From the NCBI GenBank assembly GCA_963920635.1, contig OY987298.1, forward strand, positions 992,001 through 1,056,000: a stretch of 64,000 nt of DNA, given 5' to 3'. Under the pieces are notes generated by a model that worked only from the letters and a program-made list of their open reading frames with translations, ran no database searches and was not told the origin of the DNA. The position numbers and the translations under genes are program-made. Source of the DNA: Pseudeuparius sepicola (lineage: Eukaryota; Arthropoda; Insecta; Coleoptera; Anthribidae). Below, one piece after another: positions 46,216-58,200 of this stretch (its first letter is position 1; each line of letters opens with the position of its first letter).

Positions 46216-49200
46216 CTACGATAAGAATAACACTTTTTTTTTAATTTGATCGTTCAATGCTGTACATGAAATTATTGCAATTCTTCAAATCATCATTGAC
46301 ACATTTGAACTATTCTGTTCTGTTATGTTCCAAAAAGTCTAAGCTTGTAAAGGAAAAAATGATATAATATCATGGTTCAGACAAAATTACTAAACTACAT
46401 TTGTTAAAATTAAATCAAGATTACTGAAGCTCACAATAAAAAGAATGCATGAAAAAAATATAACTTTAAGATTTTATACAATCAGATATTGCAGGACATT
46501 TGAACTATTTTAGGATTTGGTTTCAATACTTCTTGTATGTATGATGATTTTTACTCTAATTTAAAGTAGCAGTGAGGTTGAGACACAATTTTCTGTCAAC
46601 AGTGACAAATATAGAAAAATATTACTTGTCTCTTCATAATACACAACTAATTAATGTCAGAAATAATTTTCAAGTGGTAGAAATGAGAAACATGCAGAAA
46701 AGTGTAGGTGGGCATTTGAACTACTTTAGGATTTGGCCTGAATACTTTTTGTATGTATGATGATTTTTGCTTTAATCTAAGGCAGCAGGAAGAAAGTTTG
46801 AGAGACAGTTTTCTATCGACAGTGACAAATATAGGAAAATATCCTTTGAAAGTTTTAAGATTGATTCTCTTCATAATTCACAACCACAGAAAATATACAA
46901 CTATTTAATGTGAGAAATAATTTTCAAGTGGTAGAAATGAGAAAGATGAAGAAAAGTGTAGGTGGGCATTTGAACTACTTTAGGATTTAGGCTGAATACT
47001 TTTTGTATGTATGATGATTTTTGCTTTAATCTAAAGCAACAGGAAGTTTGAGAGACAGTTTTCTATCAACAGTGACAAATATAGAAAAATATCATTAACC
47101 CTTAAATTTAACCAAGTAATATTTAGATGAAAAATATCGCGATTAAGAGAAAAAAAATAAAGATAAAAATGAACTGCTGACTCTTCATAGCTCAATATTT
47201 TAGCTCCCAAAGTATTGAAGCTACAATAAAAAATGATACAAGCTTGAATCTACAAGAAAATTTATTACCTCGACGAAGAAACCGTACTACTCTCATCCTG
47301 TTCCTCATGGTATCTACTTTCCTCCATGAGAAGTATCAAATTATCGTTGACGGCTTTCTGCGAAACGATCTTAACTTCTTCTTCGTTCTCTTTGTTTATC
47401 GTCATCACCGGAGGCTGATGAACGGGTGTATTTTGTTTTGAATTTATTGGTTCTTGAAATAAATAAAGTCACATTAAATATCTGTTGTGCAATACACATT
47501 TAAAAACAAACCTTTTATGGTCTCGTCGCTATCTCCCCCTCCCAAATCTTTAAAAAAGTTTATGAGGAACAATAGCGAATCTTGATCGATGTTCAGCCTG
47601 ATCGGTAATAGAGAAATTTTTAGGCAACACTCTTGTGTCGCTAATCTAAGATCAGGTCGAACGTGTATCGCCTTTATGACAACCTAAAAATAAAATAAAA
47701 AATAGATGTTCAAAAATCCAAGTTATCGTCTCACCATATTCGAGTGGGCCTTCTTAGGTCTACTCTGACTAGTATACTGGTACAGAAATTTATTGATTTG
47801 GCTCGATTCCAATCGATCCCGAATTTCTACGTCGGAAATTAATAAAACTTGTCTAGACGCTTGTTTGGTGGTTTCAGGGTATACTTCATGTTGAAATCGA
47901 ACCTAAAAAAATATTCGGAAAACTTGTTGCTATCACACTTTGTGACACTGTACCAAATTTTATTTGAATATGTTTTTGCAGAAATACTACTGAATACTAA
48001 CTTTAAAACACCCTGTACCTATTAATATGGGCATTTTTGTGTTGTAAGTTGGCTTACATCACCAAATTTTAACTCCAGATATCTACTGGTGTGTTCTTTA
48101 CTTGTACACAAAAAGTAGTTCAAACGTACCGTTCAAAATTTAAGTGTAACGGTAACGGGCGTAGCCAGGATTTAGTTTTGGGGGGGGGGGTTTAGTTTGA
48201 GAAGTAAATAAAACAACAAAAATATACTTACATGAAATTTAATATCTATATATTCATCCGAAAAACTACGACATATTTATAAAGTTCTTAACTTTAAATG
48301 AAATGGATAAATTAATTTCGTTCCTCTGCGCTAAATCTAAAACCATTAAAGAAGAAATATTCGGCTTTTTCTTTTAAATATATCCACTACTTCATCTGCA
48401 TGAATTTCTGTTCCATAGTGAATGTTCATTAGAGCCAAACCATTAAGTCTGTTTTCACTTGTAGTGTTTCGTAAATAGTTTTTCAGTCTTCTTAGGCTCG
48501 AGAAAGACCTTTCTGGGGTAGCAGTGGATACAGGAATGGTATCCAAGATTTGTAGTAATGTGTAAATATTAGGATAAAGGTTTTTATCGCACATATCTAG
48601 GCATTCCAAACTAGATTTCGGGGTAGGCAGTCTTCTTATCAGCATGCAAGGTAGCTGAAGCTTTGATAGCTAAATCCAAATTTGTTTCTTTATTAGAAAC
48701 CCCTTGACCTTGACTACACCACTTTTTCCAGTAGTCCATACCTTTAAGTTTATCACCCTTCCTTTTTTCCCCTCCATTTTTCGACAGTAATAATGATTTA
48801 CGTATCTATCCTTAACAAGGTCATCGAATAACAGCGCACTAAAATTACTCACTTACACGGTACACTTAATTCTCTTCACTATTCGTTCACCACTTTTCAC
48901 TTTTATTCGCTTCGAGTTCGCATGGAACAATACTGCCGTAAGCGCGGTCACGCGCCGCGGCGCCGCTTATATAGCAGCCCAGTAGCCGTCCAGAAACTTC
49001 CACGAACTTCCACAAAGTTCCGCTCATTTCGACCGAGAAGCGTGGCGAATACTCGAGAAACAACGCAAAGTGTCCCTACAATACAAAATAGTTCGGCTGC
49101 AACTGCGTCTGCCTCTCGTCAAAAGATGGCGCTAGGCTCTACTATTACTACATATATTCAAACGTAATAATAATTTAACTCTTCACTCCTCGTATTTTTT

Positions 49201-52200
49201 CGGTATAATATTAGGTAATATTTTGCTTATTTCGGGGGGGGGGGGGGGTTTGAACCCCCGAAACCTCCCCCTTGGCTACGCCCGTGCTAACGGTGTTTTC
49301 ATTGAAAATATGAACACAAATGGGAAAAGATTTGATTGCATTTGTTATTTTCCTAACACTCACTTTATTTAGTTGCAGCTCCATCAATACAGAGTGATCT
49401 CTGCCAGCCCCGCCCCTTTTAATCCAATGTATGGCGTTCCTCTTTTTATCTTCCCTGTTCGTGATCACCACCCGAGTATTTTCCTTCGAAAAACTAACCT
49501 AAAAACCTCGGAAATTACAAAACCGGGCTATAACACTTTTTCAAATATACCTACCGCGTCGTTCAGCTGAGTCTCGGAGAACCTGACCTCTTTCTTCGCG
49601 TTTGCAGCACCTTCGGGAATCTTAAAGTCGTTCCCGCCGAACATTTGCCACACCACCGACATTTCGCACAAAGTATACCGAGTGACGGGCGTCGGGTATC
49701 CCTTCGGGGGTTTTAATAAATCCTTTTTGGCGATGGGAACGCTAAAATGATTGTCTTTGATTCTGACCGGATCCAAAGTGTTCCAAGTTATTTCCGGTTG
49801 GCCGTCTCTCGGAAACAAACTTAAGCCTTGAAACGGGGCAAAAATTACACTTCTCGAAGCTGAAATATAAAAATTAACGTTACCTGGTTCGTTACCGACA
49901 AAGCAAAATTCTTCATCGCTGTCTTTTCCCTTGTTGTAGTGGAAAGTTATGTCTCCCAATTCGGTGGTCACTTGCGGCAAAGGTTTCACCACGACTTTGT
50001 CCTTTTCGTCGGGAAAGAAAAATAATTTCGCCCCCGTAGGTGCGTACATAAGATTTTCGTCATCTTCTGCTGAAAATAAATTTGTTTGTTGATATTCTTA
50101 AATATTACAATTTTAGCGCTTTCTACCTCTTCTATCGTGATCTTCCATTGCTTCATGAAGCATCTCGCACACTTGCTCGTGTTGGCTTTTTGAAAGATTC
50201 ACCGTTTCCTGATTTTCGACTTGAATTAAATCTTCTTCCACGTGCATTTTTTTGCTAGGCGACTCAATTTCTACATTTCTATCATCCTCCGGTCCTAGCC
50301 AACAAAATAAAATCGTTAAAAATTATTCATTTCACATAAAAAATAAAAGTAGTTCAAACGAACCATAACCCATCGTTCAATTTTTTACATACCGGCTAAG
50401 TCGCCGTCGTTGGCAAAATAAGTTATCAGCTCCATTAGTGCCCTTCCGCTATCCGAACAAGTCTTGATGTTTAACAAATTGATAGAAGCCCTAAAATCGA
50501 TATGTGGGTTTAAGCCGATTTTCTTGTCGGCATTTTTCAGGCTTATCTCGAACAGGCTTAACTCTACCACATTCACGTAGTCTCTCCTAAAATATAATGT
50601 TGAAAATCTTTGAAAAAATTTTAATTCAAACGTATTTTTTGTTACTTCAAATCTATAGGCGCATTTGATGCCACTCCATTCCTCGGCAGTCCTTTTTCGC
50701 TCAAATATAATCCACACTCCTCAAAAATAAACCTCAATGTGGAAGTATGAGCCGCTGCAGTCAAATGGGACGACAAACTGAAATTCCCAACTGTAACCAC
50801 CGAGCGAATAGGTAGATGCAAAGGTCTAAAAATAATCATTAATTCTGGCACTAAAATTCTATAAACTTGTCACCTGTAGTCTACGGCGCAATCCCATAAA
50901 TGCAGATTTAATTCCGTCAAAACTTCTTTGGCTTTGTAGCCAGCAATCGGGTAATCGTTTACGTTGAAAAAATCCAAAAGTTGCGTTATCCACGTGTTCG
51001 GTTCGAGGCACATTTTGTACCTGAGAGTTGCCTTGTTCAGTCCCAAAGATATCTGAATGGTCTAAAAAAGGCAAAAATCTCACAAAGACATACATAGAAT
51101 AAACAATGTCCACAAATTCTTGAACAAGGTCCACAAATTACCGAACAATGTCCACCGTTATCCTAACAATGTCCAGAAAAGTTTCACGTAGGTATATTTT
51201 ACCTTGACATGGTGAGTTTCATGGCTAGCCTGAATTTTCACGGCAACAGTGAACATCTCTCTTTTGCCTCCTCGATTTTTACAATCTGTCAGTGCTCCTG
51301 GATCTGATTGATATATCGTAGGAGATAAGTACCTGCTCGGTATCGATCCTAACGTTTTCATTGGGAGATTTATCTTGGGCACGGGTTGCATATCTACAAA
51401 ATTCACAAATGCTCGAAAATGCACAAACATAAAATAGAAAATTTTCATACCACAGTGATGGAGTTTGGCGCTATGCACTTGAACACAAACGTAACCCAAG
51501 TCAGTGTCTCCCTTGTATCCGCTGACGACAAACACGTTTGCATTTTCTATGCTTATTTCAAATTCGCCCTGTTGTTCTGGCAAGACGTTGTTTGTCGTCG
51601 CATCCCTAACCTTGAAAATATCACGACAATCAAATTACATATTTGAACAATGCCTGTAAATATTTGAGCAATCCGCAATAGCCCGAACGTTATCCACAAA
51701 CGTTGGAACGATGCCCACAAATGTTAGAACAATGTATACAAATGTTGGACCCAGAATGACAGGACAATGTCCACAAATGGTGGAACAATGTCCACATATC
51801 TTGAAACAATGTCCACAAAGCTGGAACAATGTCCACAAAGCTGGAACAATGTCCAAAATATAAAAAGTATATATTTTTACTTACAGGTGGATTTAAAGTT
51901 AACAGCCCCTGTCCTATTCGTAAATCGAGCGCAAAATCGCTCTGCCCGGCATTTTTAGGACCAAGATGAGACCGTACGACTTTTCTACCTTTAGTTCTGT
52001 CATAAGTAGAGTAAAATATGCTCGCCCCGTTCTCGGAATCATCGTCGGAGTCACTTTCAGATTCTGCAAGAAAAATGTCGATAGAGTGTAACTTTTTTTT
52101 GTGTATTTGTACCTACCATATTGTATGGCACTTTTACAAACTACGAACGCTTCTTGGCCATCTAAAGTTTTGCCGACATTGTACGCTGAACTTTCGAAAA

Positions 52201-55200
52201 CGTTTGGTTTTGGTGCTGAAGGCGTCCACAGCAACAGATCGTTGTTTATTCTGTTGTATATTAGTTCGTATATGTGTTTTGATTTTAGTTGAGCGGATAT
52301 TCTCGGTATCGACACTTCTACCAACATTAAAGCCGAGGACAGTGTAGAGTTTATGAAATCGTCCAATTCTGCTTTGTCGCCGGGAATAATCAACTCTTCG
52401 GAATCGTCTGGAAACGTATATATATATATTTGTACTTATAAATTATGTACAATAACCAAAGAACTATTTATGAAGAACACTCAATTGGGGCTGCCAAACG
52501 ATTAAAATGCCTTCTTTTACTTTTTGCGCAAAAAATGACAGCCTCGTCATTTCGTGTCACTTACTTGTACCTTCGTGCAGCTTTGAGTGAGGCGTGTCAC
52601 TTTCGTGCACAACTTTTTTCGCGCCAAACGGCCCCGGTTGTGCCTTCCCCTGGTTTTCGAAGACTCCATAAAGCGAATGAGCCATTGGATTTGTTTCCGG
52701 CTCGCGGTCTTCGCTTGGCGATTTTTTTGGGTAAATCTTTATCGATAAACTACAAAAATCGAGAACACTAATGGTGAAAATCGCATTATTATTGTTTGTT
52801 GTTGTGAATGGCAATAGGCAAATTTCTTCGAAAATTTTAGACTTTATCGTTAACCTCATTTGACATCACCGATTTGTAAATAATGCAAGTTTTGCCTGCG
52901 GCGAGAATTTTCCTTTTGGCAAAGTCCATCAATGGTGGCAAATTTATAACTTATTGTACTGAAAGTAGTTCATTTGTCCCATGTTATAGCTCTCAATATT
53001 TCAATCCACAGTTGAAACATATGATGGTATTTATAAATCGGTGACGTCATAAAAACCCTTTTTAAGAACTAATTCGTACCTAATTTGAGATGACGCATCT
53101 TGCATTGACGAAAACGAAGTTTTTTCGCCCGAATCCGACCGTCCTATATGCTGCCCAGGACTATTTTCGGTCTCGTAATAATAAACGTCCAAGTCCCTTG
53201 CCGTTAATTTATATACTTTAAAATCCTGATTTGTTCTGATGTTGGTGTGAAAAGAAACACCGCCCAAAACCAAAGAGAGATAGTCCGGCCTCACGTTCCT
53301 CTCCCACCACGGCACTTTCGATAAGTCGTGGGCCAATTTGAAGTCCGGAATCGGAAACCTGAAGGTATTTATAGGAGGTAATGCCGAAAAAAATTTGATA
53401 ACCTTAATTCTTTTCACCTCAGTCTAACGTCGATACAATTTGTGCACACCTTCAAATCAAGTTCGGATTCTTGACAATCATTTTTCGGTGCCGTGGCTTC
53501 GCCTCCAAACCATTGATCACTTGCGGTTTCTTTAACGCATATCGGGGGTTGATTTATTAACGCTGTGAGCCTGTCCACTATAGAAACGTCTAGTTCCATC
53601 GAACATTTCGTTAGACTTATTCTAGAATCGACATTGAGGTTAGATATTTCATCAGTTTCAACCGCACATAAATAATAAAGAAAAGATAATCTCCATGGGC
53701 GAGAAGTGCCAACATCAGTAAAGAAATTCTTGTATTGTTAATTTTAACATTTTGAAATTTTTGCCATAGAGCAGCTATGTGGGTATACTATCTTATTCAT
53801 AAACATATAGTTTTTGTAAAAATATTCACGGAAAAAAATCATTTATATATTATTTTCAATCAAAATGTGAAAAAATTTAATCGTGTACTGGTGGCATTTG
53901 ATTTGCTGAGAAATTGCTGTCCTTTCACAAGAAAATTGTGAGACCACATTGCTAAAATCGGCAATGTGAAAAAGTAGTTCAAACATACTCTGTTGCTTTT
54001 GCACATATTTTTATTTTATGTGTTAGAATCTGTGTTCTGAATAATTTTATGGAAAAAAAAAACAAAATTAATTAAATCAAATTTATATCAGCCAACTGTA
54101 CACAACCTCAAATTAGAGAAGTACCTGAAAAAAAGTAGTTCAAATGTACTGACTCTTTAGCTTTTGCTATATTTGATGTGTTAAAATGTTCGTTATGATT
54201 TTATCCTCTGATGATATGAAAAACCAGTTAATAAATTCATTTATATATAAATTGATATAAATTCACTTTCAAATGAATTTATTTTACACCACTCGAAATT
54301 AAAGAAGTTTCTGAAAAAGAGGCAATTGTTTTAAAGAAAAATTTGTATTTTTTCATACGAAAAATATAGGAACAAATTGTTAATATCGGCAAAAAATAGA
54401 TGTATCTAAAAAGTAGTTCAAATATACCTACTCTTTCGCTTTTACTCATAGATTATTTTATGTGTTAAAATGTTTGTAAGATTTATTACTTAATAAATTC
54501 ATTTATATATAAATTGATATAAATTCACTTTGAACTAAAGTTATTGTATACCACCCAAAATAAGAGAAGTTATTTGCTAAAATCAGCAAAAAAACAGTTA
54601 TTTAAAAAGTAGTTCAAATGTACACCTACTCTTTCACTTTTGCTATATTATTTTTTAAATGTTTGTAATGATTTTATCAGTCTATTTGTATGAAAAAGAA
54701 AAACCAGAAAATTTGTTAGTTAATATTCATTTATAAAATATATGAATTTTTCTAAAGAAAAAATTGTATTATTTCACATGAAAAATTTCGTGCTAAAATT
54801 GGTAAAGAAAGAGGTAATTAAAAAGTAGTTCAAACATACTATTTTGCTTTTACAAAGAGAAGTATCGGCAAATTTTTTACCAGTTATTTAGGTAAATATT
54901 AAATATATTAAGCACCTCTAGGACTATTGAAGTACGATTGGGGATTGAGGATTAAAGTACGATTGAGGATTATAAAAATAAGATCAAACAACGTGCATTT
55001 ACAACCCAGAAAAAAAAAAGTTTTACGACTTACACAACTTCCGTTTTGGGTCCACCCTTCCTAAATCTGTTACTGCTTTTCCCCGTCCTCTGAGTATGTC
55101 TAAACCTCATCCGTAAATTGGGTTTCGGGATGAGCGGTCCCCCCGACCATTCCTGTTCCTCGAACTTAACTAACGGGACATTTTTGGGCTCGCTCTGCCC

Positions 55201-58200
55201 GAATAAACATTCGGATAACTGCAGACGAGCCGCCGTTAATTGGCCACTCATCGAAAATGAGGATAGGGTGGTCTTCTCGTCTGCCTCGAGTTGAACCGGA
55301 GTCGCCAGAAGCCTAAAAACGTAAAAGAAATAAATAAAAAAAAACCTTCTCAAATAGATAACCCACCTTAAGTGGTTCATATTGCACGCCCTCTCGAAAA
55401 CGGCCCTCATATTGTCGAAATCCTTGCCGCCCATGCCGAAAATCAAATCGTTCCCGATTTTATCGAAGAATTTTCCCGCCATGTTCTGCATCTGCGCCAC
55501 CAAAACTTGTTCGTTTGCGGAATGAACGGAAATCAAATCTTCGTGTAAGAGGACCAAGGCTACAGCGGCCATTCTCACTTGGAATCTCGATATGTCCGCC
55601 GTCGGGTCGTTATCGATGTTGCTGGCTGAAAAAAGAGAAGTTACGTTTGACCTACTCGTCCGAAACATTTGATATATCGTAACTTACCCCTTCTTCTCAT
55701 TCTGCTTTGTTCCGTAGCCGAACTAGCCACGCTGGAATTCATGCTGGACTCCATGCTACCACTAAATCCCGACATTGTACTATCGAACATCCCGGTTCCG
55801 ATCTCCTTCATCGGCAAAAAACTTTGGTCCAAACTCTCGTCTGAAAGGAAACAAGCGACTTTATATTTAGTACAGTAAAACTAACACAAAATTAGGCCAA
55901 ACCCAAACATAAAAAAAAGTCCTTTCTAGTGCGAAATAGTTCCATACCCTCCTAAGAGTTAGTACTAAAAAGTTACACCACCACCAGCGTCGGGTTCGGG
56001 GGGAGGGGGTGAAAAGGGCAGCAAATTCTTATTTTTCACAGTTTTGCGTGAATATCTAATAAACTATGAGGTTTAGCGCAAACGTCGTCCTATACGCAAA
56101 CATTAAATTCCGAAGAAGAATTGCTATATACAGAATGATGGTAAGTAAAGTGAACGGTTTCCATGATATGGAGGGGTAAAGATTTCTTTGTTTTTATTTC
56201 ACGTAGTTTTTGTTGAAAACACTTAAAATTATTACAGTCTAAATTAGTAACTGAATAATGTATGTAGAATATATACAGGGTGGTTCACTTTTATGTGGTA
56301 GGACTTTAACATTAGATAGAAAAAGATAATCTAAAATGAAAATTTTATATCAACATATATCGGGGAAAGCTTAGTTTCCGAGATACAGGGCGTTGAAGTG
56401 TTGGAAAAAATATGAAGTATTTTTTACACTGTCCGAACCAGTGGAGATATTTAAACCAAATTTGATGTGTAGTACCACCTTTTTGACTACGATATTTAGT
56501 GATAATATGAAGGTCCTGAAATAACCAGTGGTTCACTAAATTTAAAAAGTAATTAGTACGGACCTGTCTCACATCAACGTAAATTTTTTTTTCGTAAAGT
56601 TCTTTCAATTCTCTACAAAAAGTGTATCTTGACATTTTTTTGTATCTGCCACGGTTGTGTAGTAAATAAATTATTTCGTTCCCATCTCAGCCTTTTTTGC
56701 CTAAAAATGTGTTTTCTAAGATTATTGATAAATATCGCAAATAACAGAAATTAATTATGGAACACTTATCGGATTCAGCTATTTTATTTTTAATTTTATG
56801 GAAACAATTTTAAAAATAAACTGGCACTTGGTTTGAGGTACATTACTTTATTATCATTTTAACATTTTTATCAAATCTAGTATTATTTCTTAATAATTTT
56901 TATAATTCTAAATTTGTACAACATTCAACAATTGTTCAAAATGTGATCCATTCTGTTGCACACATAATTCACTTCGACGCCTAACGGATTGAACAGCATC
57001 GATTAAATTGCCATTTCTCAATTCATCGCACGCATTTCTGATACGATCAATAAGTTGTTCCCTTGTTTCTACAGGAGTCGCATAGACTTGTTCTTTTAAA
57101 AATCCCCATACGAAGAAGTCCAGAGGTGTTATGTCCGGAGAACGTGGTGGCCAAGCGACCGGTCCCCCTCGTCCGATCCACCTATTTGGAAAGTTATTAT
57201 TTAACCAGTTCCTCACATTTCGGTGAAAATGTGCAGGACAGCCGTCAAGTTGGAACCAAGCCAACAATCTTAAGTTTAAAGGAATGTCTTCCCACATATT
57301 ATTATGCTCAGCTACTAAAAACTCCAAAAAATTGTCACCATTCACTCGCTGTGGCAAAAAAAAGGGTCCAAACAGATGATGGTTGTACAGTCCAATACAA
57401 ACATTGACACTAAATTCGACCTGAAAATTTCTTGGCCGGATTGCATGTGGGTTTTCTTGTGCCCAAATATGCTGATTATGAAAGTTTACTACTCCACGAC
57501 GAGTAAAACACGACTCGTCCGTCCATAAAATGTTATTTAAAAATTGTCTATTTCCTTCAATTGACTCCAAAATCCATCGTCAAAACACTAATCTTCTTTC
57601 TGCATCGCCTCCACAGGGTGATACGAATTTTCGGAAAAAAACATAACATTTTTGTTACACCCGGTATAAATCGAAAATGAACTTTTTATCATAAACAGCG
57701 AAAACTATGACATTGTCAAGGAACCAACCTACAATGCAAAAAAAATCATTCAAATCGGATCATAAATTCAGAAAAAAAATAGCATCAAATAAGTGGCACA
57801 TTTATGATGTTGCGTTAATTTTGTCCAGGAGTTTATTTGACTGTAAATATGTCCAATACAATAATACAAGTTAGTAGCCTTAGTTAATTTGTACTCACTT
57901 TTTGCCCTTATTCATTATAGCGTTCCGATTTCCATTCGTTCTTTTATCTCAAATCATTCCCATATCTAATTTGTCCTTAGCTTGTAAAAATGAGAAAGTC
58001 ATGAATAGGAAGCTCATGTGAAAAACAAGAAAATATATATTAAACAATCCTCATCGTATGCTTCTGCAGAGATGGATGCGTCCAAAACTGCGAGTGTCGA
58101 AGAAGTGGTCTCAATTGTTCAAGTATGTGCAGCAATTGCTTAGGACTTGCATGTCTCAATAGAGATACTGTAATCATCGACGACGATTTAAATGATGATT

